From assembly GCF_004795915.1 (NCBI RefSeq), contig NZ_CP039253.1, positions 1,364,001 to 1,428,000 on the forward strand: DNA of 64,000 nt, given 5' to 3'. The notes below the pieces were generated by a model that made no database searches, had not been told where the DNA came from, and saw nothing but the letters and a program-made list of their open reading frames with translations. Below are positions 47,545-55,892 of the stretch, in pieces. Each line of letters begins with the position of its first letter. Position 1 is the first letter of the stretch. Origin of the DNA: Rhodococcus sp. PAMC28707 (lineage in GTDB: Bacteria; Actinomycetota; Actinomycetes; Mycobacteriales; Mycobacteriaceae). A program made the position numbers and the translations under genes.

Positions 47545-48954
47545 ATGGCAACGAACAACGAAGTCGCCGACGTCGGCTTCCGGTCCGAACGTGGGCCCGT
47601 ACTCATCGCGTTGATGCTCAGCACCTCGCTGGTTGCGTTGGACTCCACGATCATCGCCACCGCAGTCCTGACCATCGTCGGCGACCTCGGCGGCTTCGGT
47701 CAGTTCCCGTGGTTGTTCTCGATCTACCTGCTTGCCCAGGCCGTGTCGGTGCCGCTGTACGGCAAGTTGTCCGACCTGTTCGGACGCAAGAAGATCATGC
47801 TGTTCGGCATCGGCGTCTTCCTGCTCGGTTCGATTCTGTGCGGACTGGCGTGGAGCATGCCGGCGCTGATCGCTTTTCGAGCGGTCCAGGGTCTCGGCGC
47901 GGGCGCCGTGCAACCGATGTCGATCACGATTGCCGGTGACATCTACACGTTGGCCGAACGCGCAAAAGCACAGGGATATCTCGCAAGCGTCTGGGCCATG
48001 TCGGCGGTGCTGGGTCCGGCCCTCGGCGGCATCTTCTCCGAATACCTGTCGTGGCGTTGGATCTTCTTCGTCAACATCCCGTTGTGTCTGCTCGCGGCGT
48101 GGATGCTGATCACCAAGTTCCACGAGGGTGCCGTAGAACGGACGACGCCGAAGATCGACTACCTAGGAGCGGGGCTGCTCACCACGGGTGCAGCACTGAT
48201 GCTGCTGGGTCTGCTCGAAGGCGGACAGTCGTGGTCATGGGCGTCGCCGATCAGTCTCTCGATCTTTTCCGCATGTGTCCTCGCACTCACGTTGTTCGCG
48301 TGGGTGCAGACGCGAGTGCCCGAGCCGATTCTGCCGTTGTGGGTCTTCACCCGGCGAGTCCTTCTCGTCAGTAGCGTCATCTCGTTGCTCGTCGGAGCGC
48401 TGGTTCTGGGCCTGACCTCGTATGTACCGACCTTCGTCCAAGGGGTGCTCGGGACCGGCGCGATCGTGGCGGGGTTCGCACTCGCGACGCTCACCCTTGG
48501 ATGGCCGATCGCTGCCTCGCAATCGGGCAGGCTCTATCTGCGGTTCGGCTTCCGCACGACCGCGTTGACCGGCGCGTCCATCGCCCTCGTCGGTGCGGTG
48601 GCGTCGACGTTCATCGGTTCCGGTAGCGCCATCTGGCAGATCGCCGTCGTATGTTTCGTCATCGGTCTCGGTATGGGGTTGATCGCAAGTCCCACCCTCA
48701 TCGCCGCGCAATCGAGCGTCGAATGGTCCGAACGTGGCGTCGTCACCGCCACCAACATGTTTGCGCGATCGATCGGAAGTGCCGTTGGCGTCGCAATCTT
48801 CGGAGCCATCGTCAACTCTCGGATCTCCGGCCCCGGCGAACCCGATCCACAACAGCTGTCCGACGCCATCCACGTGGTCTTTCTCGGGGTGGCGGCGGCT
48901 GCCGTACTGATGGCTGTTGCTGCGTTGTTCATGCCGAAGAAGGTGACTACTTGA
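47545..48954 (+). CDS. MFS drug:proton antiporter (EmrB/QacA, DHA2 type)
   Basis: Multidrug exporter of the DHA2 family with 12-14 membrane helices (469 residues). Motif A reads GKLSDLFGRKK, motif B is around FRAVQGLGAGAVQP, and motif C is around GPALGG, which marks an antiporter. It is the counterpart of Rv0783c. Substrate is unknown. Its 3' end overlaps the convergent FetB-like gene by 8 nt. Confidence 0.88.
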   Translation: MATNNEVADVGFRSERGPVLIALMLSTSLVALDSTIIATAVLTIVGDLGGFGQFPWLFSIYLLAQAVSVPLYGKLSDLFGRKKIMLFGIGVFLLGSILCGLAWSMPALIAFRAVQGLGAGAVQPMSITIAGDIYTLAERAKAQGYLASVWAMSAVLGPALGGIFSEYLSWRWIFFVNIPLCLLAAWMLITKFHEGAVERTTPKIDYLGAGLLTTGAALMLLGLLEGGQSWSWASPISLSIFSACVLALTLFAWVQTRVPEPILPLWVFTRRVLLVSSVISLLVGALVLGLTSYVPTFVQGVLGTGAIVAGFALATLTLGWPIAASQSGRLYLRFGFRTTALTGASIALVGAVASTFIGSGSAIWQIAVVCFVIGLGMGLIASPTLIAAQSSVEWSERGVVTATNMFARSIGSAVGVAIFGAIVNSRISGPGEPDPQQLSDAIHVVFLGVAAAAVLMAVAALFMPKKVTT

Positions 48955-49702
48955 CTCGCGGGGAGCGCTGTACGTAACCGCGCGCCACGAATTCGACGGT
49001 AAACGACGCCGCCAGGCTCTGCGCCAAGAGTATGCCGACCAGAACGAGAATCTGAACCGCTCCGGCCTGGATGGCAGACCCACTGGCCAATAGCACTCCC
49101 ACGAATGCGCCCGGCAGCGTAACGAGGCCGACTGTCCTCGTTTGATCCAGTCCGGGTAGAAGCGCATCAGCGGCCGTCGGTCGAATTACTTCCAACCGTG
49201 AATCTCGTTCACTGAGCCCAAGGCTCAGGGCCGCCTCGACTTCACCACGCCGCTGAGAGAGAGCGTCGAGAGACCTGCGCGCGGAAAGAGATGTCGCGAT
49301 CATCGTGCCGCCGAGAATGATTCCGCCCACCGGCACTATTGCAATCCCTTGTGCTGGAACAACCCCGGTCATCAGACACAGCGGAACCACGACGCCGATC
49401 CCGGCGGCGAGTGGTATCGCGAGCCACGATCCGGAGAGGCCCGACTCCGATCGCCGAGCCGAGGTGAATGCGGCCGCGACGAACATTGCCAGCAGGACGA
49501 GGAGCGATGACCACAGGTACTCGAGAGCGGCCGTGAGTACGAGCGACACAGCCGCCAGCTGCGCGACGCCGCGCAGAGCGGCTGCAGGGACGGTGAAAGA
49601 TGGTCCGATACCTGAAACCCGATAGACGATGGCCGCCAGCAGCGCCATGACGACGCATAACACCGCCAACGGGATACCGGGTTCTGCCAGAGAAGTACTC
49701 AC
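48947..49702 (-). CDS. FetB/UPF0014 family ABC permease-like protein
   Basis: Membrane protein of 251 residues with about seven helices, belonging to the UPF0014 family; E. coli FetB, with the ATPase FetA, protects against iron overload. Family segments include GGTMIATSLSARRSLDALSQRRGEVEAALSLG and TVGLVTLPGAFVGVLLASGS. No ATPase gene lies beside it, so either its partner is elsewhere or it acts differently. It stands next to an iron-uptake cluster, which fits a metal role. Confidence 0.75.
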   Translation of the reverse strand: MSTSLAEPGIPLAVLCVVMALLAAIVYRVSGIGPSFTVPAAALRGVAQLAAVSLVLTAALEYLWSSLLVLLAMFVAAAFTSARRSESGLSGSWLAIPLAAGIGVVVPLCLMTGVVPAQGIAIVPVGGIILGGTMIATSLSARRSLDALSQRRGEVEAALSLGLSERDSRLEVIRPTAADALLPGLDQTRTVGLVTLPGAFVGVLLASGSAIQAGAVQILVLVGILLAQSLAASFTVEFVARGYVQRSPRVK

Positions 49703-49741
49703 GCAGTGAGTATCTCTCGGACGCAGATGCGACGCAGTCGC

Positions 49742-50635
49742 CTACAGCCCGACGCGCTCGAGCATGGCGTCGAATTCCTCGCTCGCCTCTTGTTCGGTGC
49801 GCCCGGCCTCGATGACGCTGTTGTAGAGCGCCAGTGCCTCGCCCTGGTATTTCTTGTACTTCTCGAGCCACTGTTCGGATCGCGCGCGCCAGTATCCGAT
49901 GATGTGGAAGTGCGCGATGTCGAAACCTCGGTCCTTGCGGAAGTACTTGCGTACTACCCGCGAAGATGCGGCCTCACCTGCGAACCACACGTATCCGACG
50001 CCTTCGGGTAGTTCGTAGTTGCGTACGGCTTCGTCGAGAACGCTTGCGCAGTCACCGTTTCCGGAACCGATGCGCCAGTCGTAGGTGACGGATGCTGCGG
50101 TGTCGAAGCTTTGGATGTCGCCCCGCTCGAGGACCTCTACGACTGCGTGAGCTCGGGCACCGGCCGGAAGTTCCTCGATGATGCGTCCGAGCGCGGGGAG
50201 TCCGGTCATGTCGGCGACGAGGAGTTGCCATTGGACGTCGGCCGGAACGCGGTACCAGGATCGCGGACGCGCCAGCAGCACCCGTTGGCCGACGCTTGCC
50301 TGCAGCGCCCAGGTGGCTGCGACTCCCCCGTCGTGTGCGAAAAAGTCGATGATCAGCTCGCCTGCGGCACTGTTCAACCGCCGGACCGTGTAGTTACGAC
50401 CGTCGGGGACGTCTTCGATTCCGTGGTACCACCAGACTCCGTCGACCGCGGTCATCGGCGGTGGGGCGGTTTCACCGTCGCGCGGGAAGTAGACGGCGAC
50501 GCATTCGTCCGGTGCACCGATGCCCTCGTACCGGGCCAGGTGCTCACCGCCGAACGTCACCCGAACCATGTGCGTGGTGAGCTGTTCGACGCCTACTACG
50601 TCTGCATAGTAGAAGCCGAGTTCGCCTTCACTCAT
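49742..50635 (-). CDS. Siderophore-interacting protein (ferric-siderophore reductase)
   Basis: NAD(P)H:flavin oxidoreductase-like SIP protein (297 residues) that reduces imported ferric siderophore to free iron in the cytoplasm. The FAD-binding motif is RNYTVRRLN; FFAHDGGVAATWALQASVGQ and YVWFAGEAASSRVVRKYFR fit the family. ATG 50635 is chosen because the frame upstream runs into the iron box and the previous gene. A DtxR/IdeR-type palindrome lies 31 nt in front. Confidence 0.9.
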   Translation of the reverse strand: MSEGELGFYYADVVGVEQLTTHMVRVTFGGEHLARYEGIGAPDECVAVYFPRDGETAPPPMTAVDGVWWYHGIEDVPDGRNYTVRRLNSAAGELIIDFFAHDGGVAATWALQASVGQRVLLARPRSWYRVPADVQWQLLVADMTGLPALGRIIEELPAGARAHAVVEVLERGDIQSFDTAASVTYDWRIGSGNGDCASVLDEAVRNYELPEGVGYVWFAGEAASSRVVRKYFRKDRGFDIAHFHIIGYWRARSEQWLEKYKKYQGEALALYNSVIEAGRTEQEASEEFDAMLERVGL

Positions 50636-50665
50636 TTCTTCGCCCCCGTCACGATGACCATTGAC

Positions 50666-50679
50666 GTAGGCTAGCCTAC
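50666..50679. promoter_or_regulatory. DtxR/IdeR iron box before the SIP gene
   Basis: GTAGGCTAGCCTAC is a perfect 14-bp palindrome matching the core of the iron-box consensus TTAGGTTAGGCTAACCTAA. It overlaps the stop codon of the preceding fusion gene, so the downstream SIP probably has its own iron-repressed promoter. Confidence 0.75.
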
Positions 50680-52521
50680 CCTGCCACTTTCGTACAGGGG
50701 TGCCGCGAACTCCAACACCGTCGACCCCCACCCCAGTGACCCCACCCGTGCGACTCCACCGCCGGATTCGGCTACCAACGCGCACACCTCCGCTTCGGTA
50801 CGACGCCCGGCGCCGTAGAGACACAGCCGCAGCAGGTCCTCCTCGGTATCGTGATCGTCCGTCGTCGACGGATCGAGTAGGTCGGTGATCAGCACGACTC
50901 GCCTGGCGGATGCCCCGAGAGTGCGCAACAGCAACAGAGCGTCGGAGTCCGGATGCGTGTCGAGCACGTCGACAGCGATCACCAAGTCGACGGGTGCTAC
51001 CAAAGCTGCGAATTCGCTGGCGTCGACGCGGGTGATTGCGTCCCGACGCGTCTCCGCGACGTCACCGAGGTTCCTGGCGTTCAAGGCCGGAAGCCCGACG
51101 AGAGATATCGACATTTCCGGACGTACGCGTGCCAGCGTATCGGCGTACACCCCGGCACCTTCGCCGTAGATCGCGACGGACGTTACCTCTTCCAGGTCCA
51201 CCGCATCCGGCAATGCCGGGGCACGGTATACCGCTCCGAACGCGGACTCTTCGTGGAAGTCTTCGATAAAACTCGGATCGGTTTTCTTGTCGAGGAAGCT
51301 GTGCGCGGCTGCGGGCAACCCCGTCCGAACCGATTCGAGCAATCCGAGGAACGCCAGATCCAGACGAGTGTGGATCTTGTCGAAGTGCAATGCCTGACTG
51401 GCGAAAGTGTCCTGATCGGCCAGGATGGATCCCATCTCGGTCAGGGTGAAGCGGCCGTCGTCGTGGCTCATGAGATCCATCAGCACGAGGTGTCGCAGCA
51501 GCTTCGCCGTCGCACCCGGATGCGTCGCGCATTCCGCTGCAATTGCGTCCGCGGACTCTTTGCCGCCGTCGACGGCGGCAAAGATACCCACTGTCACCGC
51601 GGTACGAATAGCGAAAGGTGGCAGTAGTTCCGACATTTCGTGGAGTCGTTCGTCGGGACTCGGCTCACCTGCGGGATCGAGAACCGATTGGCCCGCAACT
51701 ATCGTGCTCGTCTCACGAAAACGCCAGTATCCGGCGATCTCGACGAACTGCTTCGGGATCTGCTTGTCCTGCTTGGCCCATCGGCGCAAAGGCTTGATGG
51801 TCGACGCCTCACCGGCGACCCAGAGATACGGCTGGCCTGGACGCCACTGCGCGGCCTGCACAGTGTCCACCATCCGCGACTGGCCGTCGTTCTCCGAGCG
51901 GTACAGCCAGGTGATGTCCACCGAAGCCGCGGAGAACAGTTCCTGGCGGTGCGAGGGCTCGGCCACCTCGATCACCACGGTCGCCGGCAGATCTGCGGGC
52001 AGCTTTTCGAGGCAATGCGCGATGGCGGGCAGCGCGGTCTCGTCTCCGGCGATCAGCATCCAATCCACCTCACGCGGCAGCGACGAAGAATGTTTCGGCC
52101 CGGCGATGAGGATCTTCTCCCCCGCCTGCACTCCGAATGCCCAGCCAGCTGCCAGCCCACCATCGTGCATCGCGAAGTCCAGTGCCATCTCACGGGTTTC
52201 CTCGTCGAAGCGGCGCACGGTGTACGTCCGGCTGTACTGGAACGAGCCCGCCGGCCAGTCGACCGTCCCGTTGTCGGAGTTGACCGGAACCGTGAACGGC
52301 AGGGTGCCGGTCGCTGGGTCGACGGGCAGAATCTTGACGTCGTCGTCGAAGCCCCTGGTACGTACTGGCGGAAGCTCGACGCCGTCGCGAACGTGGCGAT
52401 CCATCGAGGGACCCCCGACGATCACTCGACGCATTCCTGGGGTGATGTCCTCCACCCGTAGAACGTCCAGTTCTCGTATGCAAATCGGAAAAACCTCGAC
52501 CTCGCGAACAGTCGCCACCAT
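50671..52521 (-). CDS. Siderophore-interacting protein fused to a methyltransferase-like domain
   Basis: A 616-residue two-part protein. Residues 1 to about 275 form a SIP ferric-siderophore reductase: MRRVIVGG, RTYTVRRFD, FAMHDGGLAAGWAFGVQAGEK, YLWVAGEASTIKPLRRWAK, ending in YWRFRETSTI. From about 290 the sequence resembles class I O-methyltransferases: LLPPFAIRTAVTVGIFAAVDGGK (dimerisation helix), LLRHLVLMDLMSHDDGRFTLTEMG (winged helix), a SAM-site-like AIYGEGAGVYADTLARVRP and a closing GSTVLEFAAP. The acidic residue normally before the glycine loop is missing, so the domain may not methylate. ATG 52521 is chosen; a GTG at 52554 is possible. It lies 142 nt after the binding-protein gene. 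Confidence 0.8.
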   Translation of the reverse strand: MVATVREVEVFPICIRELDVLRVEDITPGMRRVIVGGPSMDRHVRDGVELPPVRTRGFDDDVKILPVDPATGTLPFTVPVNSDNGTVDWPAGSFQYSRTYTVRRFDEETREMALDFAMHDGGLAAGWAFGVQAGEKILIAGPKHSSSLPREVDWMLIAGDETALPAIAHCLEKLPADLPATVVIEVAEPSHRQELFSAASVDITWLYRSENDGQSRMVDTVQAAQWRPGQPYLWVAGEASTIKPLRRWAKQDKQIPKQFVEIAGYWRFRETSTIVAGQSVLDPAGEPSPDERLHEMSELLPPFAIRTAVTVGIFAAVDGGKESADAIAAECATHPGATAKLLRHLVLMDLMSHDDGRFTLTEMGSILADQDTFASQALHFDKIHTRLDLAFLGLLESVRTGLPAAAHSFLDKKTDPSFIEDFHEESAFGAVYRAPALPDAVDLEEVTSVAIYGEGAGVYADTLARVRPEMSISLVGLPALNARNLGDVAETRRDAITRVDASEFAALVAPVDLVIAVDVLDTHPDSDALLLLRTLGASARRVVLITDLLDPSTTDDHDTEEDLLRLCLYGAGRRTEAEVCALVAESGGGVARVGSLGWGSTVLEFAAPLYESGRVG

Positions 52522-52663
52522 CGAAAATGCCTCTCTCTCAGAAGTGTTCAGCACTCGCAGACCGGCCGATCCAGGGCGGTGGCGATATCGCCGATGACGG
52601 TCTCACGGGTGAGCACAGTGTTTTCCCTCGTTGTTCGGCGAACAGGTTTCGGGCCGAATCGTC

Positions 52664-53665
52664 CTATTCGGTGAACATCTCCTGGACCTGGTCCAGAGTT
52701 GCCATCACGCCGTCGTAGTCAGGACGGTAGCTGGTAGCAGGCAGTTCGTAGACCTTGTTGCCGGCGAATGCAGGCAGGCCGACGTACAGCGGATCCTGTT
52801 GGAGCTCTGCGAGAGTGCGTCCGGCGACCGGGACGACGAACATGGCCGGGGCACTGCCTACCGGCGCCAACAGTTCGTTGCTGATGATGAACGAGTCACC
52901 CGAGCCGTACAGTTCGGGGTTGTTCGCCTTGGTGATGACGTCGTCCGGCTCGAAACCGACGGCCGAGAGCAGTGTGGGCAAGGTGGCGCTCTGTGGGATG
53001 AACGCGGGCTCGTTGGTACTCAGCGACAAGAAGTACGACACGGGCGTCGCTGGAATGGTGATCGCGTCCTTCACCTCGGCGACCTTGTCTTCGTAGGCCT
53101 GCAGCAGACCGTCGACCTTCTCGCTCTCACCGGCGGCCTCGGCGACCGCGGTCAGCTGTTCTTGCCACGTTGCCAACGAGGACGAAATCAAGACCGTCGG
53201 TGCGATATTGCTGAGCTGATCGTACGACTCGTTCGCCTGAACAGCCGAGATTCCCTGGCCGCCACCGATGATGAGGTCGGGTTCGGCTGCGGCGAGTGCC
53301 TCGATGTTCAACGTTTCACCAGCAGGCAGTTCTTGCGTACCCTGCTTGTCTGCCTTTTCCGCCCACTGCGGTGGGAAGCCGCCGTCGAGGTTCGTCACTC
53401 CGAGCAGCCTGGTGTCGGTGATCGCGATGGGGGCATCGAGTGTGAACAGGTAGCCGGCTAGGCCTGCCGACAGCACGGCGATCTTTTGTGGCTCGGCAGG
53501 CACCGTGATGTCGCCCTTGTCGGTGGAGACCACTCGCGTCTCGGTACCCGAGGCGTCCTCGCTCGAGTGCTCGGAGCTGCACGAAGCCAGCCCTAGCGCT
53601 ACGAATGCCACCGATGCGGTGGCAAATATGCGAAGACCATGCCGTCGAAACTGTGAATCAGACAC
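52664..53665 (-). CDS. Iron-siderophore ABC transporter substrate-binding lipoprotein
   Basis: Siderophore receptor lipoprotein of the FepB/FecB class III fold (333 residues). The signal peptide ends in the lipobox LASC (Cys29). The ligand domain has KIAVLSAGLAGYLFTLDAPIAITDTR, LAAAEPDLIIGGG, APTVL and PAFAGNKVYELP. GTG 53665 is chosen, as the frame further upstream reaches into the iron box. It faces fepDGC across the remnant gene and leads the SIP genes, and should be repressed by iron. Confidence 0.9.
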   Translation of the reverse strand: MSDSQFRRHGLRIFATASVAFVALGLASCSSEHSSEDASGTETRVVSTDKGDITVPAEPQKIAVLSAGLAGYLFTLDAPIAITDTRLLGVTNLDGGFPPQWAEKADKQGTQELPAGETLNIEALAAAEPDLIIGGGQGISAVQANESYDQLSNIAPTVLISSSLATWQEQLTAVAEAAGESEKVDGLLQAYEDKVAEVKDAITIPATPVSYFLSLSTNEPAFIPQSATLPTLLSAVGFEPDDVITKANNPELYGSGDSFIISNELLAPVGSAPAMFVVPVAGRTLAELQQDPLYVGLPAFAGNKVYELPATSYRPDYDGVMATLDQVQEMFTE

Positions 53666-53774
53666 TGAGGTAGACCCTTTCGAGATCGTCGATCGTAACC
53701 GGCACGCGGTGTTCGCGGCCGGGCCGGACATCTTCACTCATCCCGCAGAAGCTTCGACACCAGCCGTCAGGAAA

Positions 53775-53793
53775 TAAACTTAGCCTAACCTAC
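53775..53793 (-). promoter_or_regulatory. DtxR/IdeR iron box before the siderophore-binding lipoprotein
   Basis: On the minus strand GTAGGTTAGGCTAAGTTTA matches the 19-bp iron-box consensus at 15 positions. It lies 110-128 nt upstream of the GTG start of the lipoprotein gene and is the best iron box in the window. Confidence 0.82.
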
Positions 53794-53867
53794 ACACAAA
53801 TGGGGTTACGGGCTTCCCTAGCCAATGCCGCGAGTCGACGGATCGAAGCGTCACGGAAGGGCCGTGC

Positions 53868-54020
53868 ATGGATATCTCGTACCACTATCGACACGGGGTC
53901 TCGTGTCCGCACGACGACGGTGCAGCAGCCGACGCTGTCGAATTCCTACTGTCGGATCGAGCCCGTCACATCACCATGCAATCGCTCTACGTCGACGGCG
54001 GTGCCACGCTGCGAGCATGA
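53868..54020 (+). pseudogene. 3' remnant of a 2,3-dihydro-2,3-dihydroxybenzoate dehydrogenase (EntA/DhbA-like) gene
   Basis: A short open frame of 50 codons whose last 30 residues, ADAVEFLLSDRARHITMQSL followed by YVDGGATLRA, look like the C-terminus of an EntA/DhbA short-chain dehydrogenase, the third enzyme of 2,3-dihydroxybenzoate synthesis. The N-terminal four-fifths of the enzyme, including the NAD site and the catalytic Tyr-Lys, are absent; the sequence just upstream may continue the homology in another frame (VPLSTRG). It is therefore a truncated relic, stranded in the 365-nt gap between the siderophore lipoprotein and fepC. Confidence 0.65.
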
Positions 54021-54030
54021 CCGGCATCCA

Positions 54031-54834
54031 TCACGAGGGTCGTGGGCGCGCGAGCGGAATGACCAACGGCGTGAGCGACTCCGGATCCTCGATGATGCGA
54101 CACGGCAATCCGAATACCGCCTCCACCAGTTCCGCGGTGATGACCTCCGCAGGATTACCGCGAGTGACAACCGCGCCGTCCTTCATCGCGATGATGTGAT
54201 CTGCATAGCGGCAGGCGTGATTGAGATCGTGCAGCACCGCGACCATCGTGGTGCCCTGATCTCGATTGAGTTGCGCGCACAGATCGAGAACGTCGATCTG
54301 GTGCGCGATATCGAGGAAAGTGGTTGGTTCGTCGAGCAACATCAACGGGGTTTGCTGGGCGAGAACCATTGCCACCCATACTCGCTGACGCTGACCTCCG
54401 GACAACTCGTCGACCAACCGGCCGGAGAGGTCGCTCACGCCGGTCGCGTTCATCGCGAACACGACAGCAGCCTCGTCGTCTCGCGACCATTGCCTGATCA
54501 GCTTCTGATGCGGATAACGGCCGCGTGCAACGAGATCCGCCACCGAGATGCCATCCGGCGCGATGGAAGTCTGCGGCAGCAGCCCGAGGCGTCGGGCAAC
54601 TTCCTTGGCCGGATACGTCGAGATCGCCTTGCCGTCCAGAAGTACTGTCCCGACCGTCGGTTTCAACAACCGCGACAGTGCACGCAGTAGGGTCGATTTG
54701 CCACTCGCGTTGGGACCGACGATGACGGTGAACTTACCGTCCGGAATCTCGACGGTCAGCCCCTCACTGACGATGCGCTTGTCGTATCCGATCGTGACGT
54801 CGTCCGCATGCAAGCGCGGCTTCTTTCCGGTCAC
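54031..54834 (-). CDS. fepC: Iron-siderophore ABC transporter ATP-binding protein
   Basis: ATPase of a FecCDE/FepDGC-type importer, 267 residues: Walker A GPNASGKST, Q-loop LLPQTSIAP, signature LSGGQRQRVWVA, Walker B LMLLDEPTTFLD, and H-loop LHDLNHACRYADHI. GTG 54834 overlaps the permease stop (GTGA). It is last in the operon. Confidence 0.95.
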   Translation of the reverse strand: MTGKKPRLHADDVTIGYDKRIVSEGLTVEIPDGKFTVIVGPNASGKSTLLRALSRLLKPTVGTVLLDGKAISTYPAKEVARRLGLLPQTSIAPDGISVADLVARGRYPHQKLIRQWSRDDEAAVVFAMNATGVSDLSGRLVDELSGGQRQRVWVAMVLAQQTPLMLLDEPTTFLDIAHQIDVLDLCAQLNRDQGTTMVAVLHDLNHACRYADHIIAMKDGAVVTRGNPAEVITAELVEAVFGLPCRIIEDPESLTPLVIPLARPRPS

Positions 54835-55892
54835 TGTTTTCTACCTTCCCGAGCCAACAACCACACGAAATATGCCCCACCGATGGACACCGTCACGACA
54901 CCGACCGGCAACTGCGTCGGCGCGAATATGCGCTGCGCGGCAAAGTCACTGACGAGCAGCAGCAATGCACCCATCACCGCCGACGGAATCAGCGCGACAC
55001 CCGCAGTCTTGGTCAACCGTCGTGCCAGCTGCGGCGCAGCGAGCGAGATGAACGAGATCGGACCGGCTACGGCCGTGACGAGCGCAGTCAGCGCCACTCC
55101 GAGAACGATAAGTATCAGCCGCGTCGGCTCCGCCCGGATACCGAGCGCTTTCGCGGCGTCGTCGCCCAGCTCGAGCATCCGTAGGCGCCCCGCGAAGACA
55201 GCGAGCAGCGGCGTCAGAACGATCAACACGATCACCACCGGAAGTACCTGCCCCCAGCTGAGGCCGTTGAGAGTCCCCGCGCCCCACACAGCGGCGGCCA
55301 GCGCATCGGAGAGATCGGCTTTGACGATCAACCAGGTGTTGACCGACGCCAGGATCGCGCTGATCGCAATCCCGACGATGATCAGCCGAAATCCTTGTAC
55401 TCCACGTTTGAAAGCGAGGACGTACACCACTGCAGCGGTCGAGATCCCACCGACGAAGGCGCCCACGCCGGTGGGATAGTAGCCGCCTCCCAGCGCGAGG
55501 ATGACGATCAGCGCACCGGTGTACGAGCCGGTATCGAAGCCGATGATGTCAGGGCTTCCCAACGGATTTCGCGTCAGCGATTGAAAAATCGCACCCGACA
55601 CACCCAGAGCGCCACCGAGAAGCAAGGCCAGGGCAACTCTCGGGAATCGCCACTGCATGACGATCAGTTCGGTGAACCGCCCGGCATCGGAAAACACCGC
55701 AGCCAATACTTCGCCCGGCGGGATGTAGTAGTCACCGGTGCCGAGCGCGAGGACCGCGACGGCGAGCGATACGAGCGCCAGAATGCTGCAGACCACCACG
55801 GTGCGGATGTCTACCCGCCCGCTGAACTTGTCACCGGCAAAACGCATTATGCGGACTCTGCGACCGAAATCGACCTCGGTCTCGGTCGTCAC
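54831..55892 (-). CDS. fepG: Iron-siderophore ABC transporter permease (FepG-like)
   Basis: FecCD-family permease with nine to ten helices (353 residues). Family motifs are RFPRVALALLLGGALGVSGAIFQSLTRNPLGSPDIIGF, GIAISAILASVNTWL and the ATPase-docking loop GDDAAKALGIRAEPTR. GTG 55892 overlaps the stop of the other permease (GTGA), which settles the start; the frame further upstream is antisense. Confidence 0.94.
   Translation of the reverse strand: MTTETEVDFGRRVRIMRFAGDKFSGRVDIRTVVVCSILALVSLAVAVLALGTGDYYIPPGEVLAAVFSDAGRFTELIVMQWRFPRVALALLLGGALGVSGAIFQSLTRNPLGSPDIIGFDTGSYTGALIVILALGGGYYPTGVGAFVGGISTAAVVYVLAFKRGVQGFRLIIVGIAISAILASVNTWLIVKADLSDALAAAVWGAGTLNGLSWGQVLPVVIVLIVLTPLLAVFAGRLRMLELGDDAAKALGIRAEPTRLILIVLGVALTALVTAVAGPISFISLAAPQLARRLTKTAGVALIPSAVMGALLLLVSDFAAQRIFAPTQLPVGVVTVSIGGAYFVWLLAREGRKQ

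Noticed and set aside
53800..54690. Plus-strand open frame of 296 codons opposite fepC
   Set aside because: It runs in a different frame from the entA-like remnant and is an antisense shadow of fepC.
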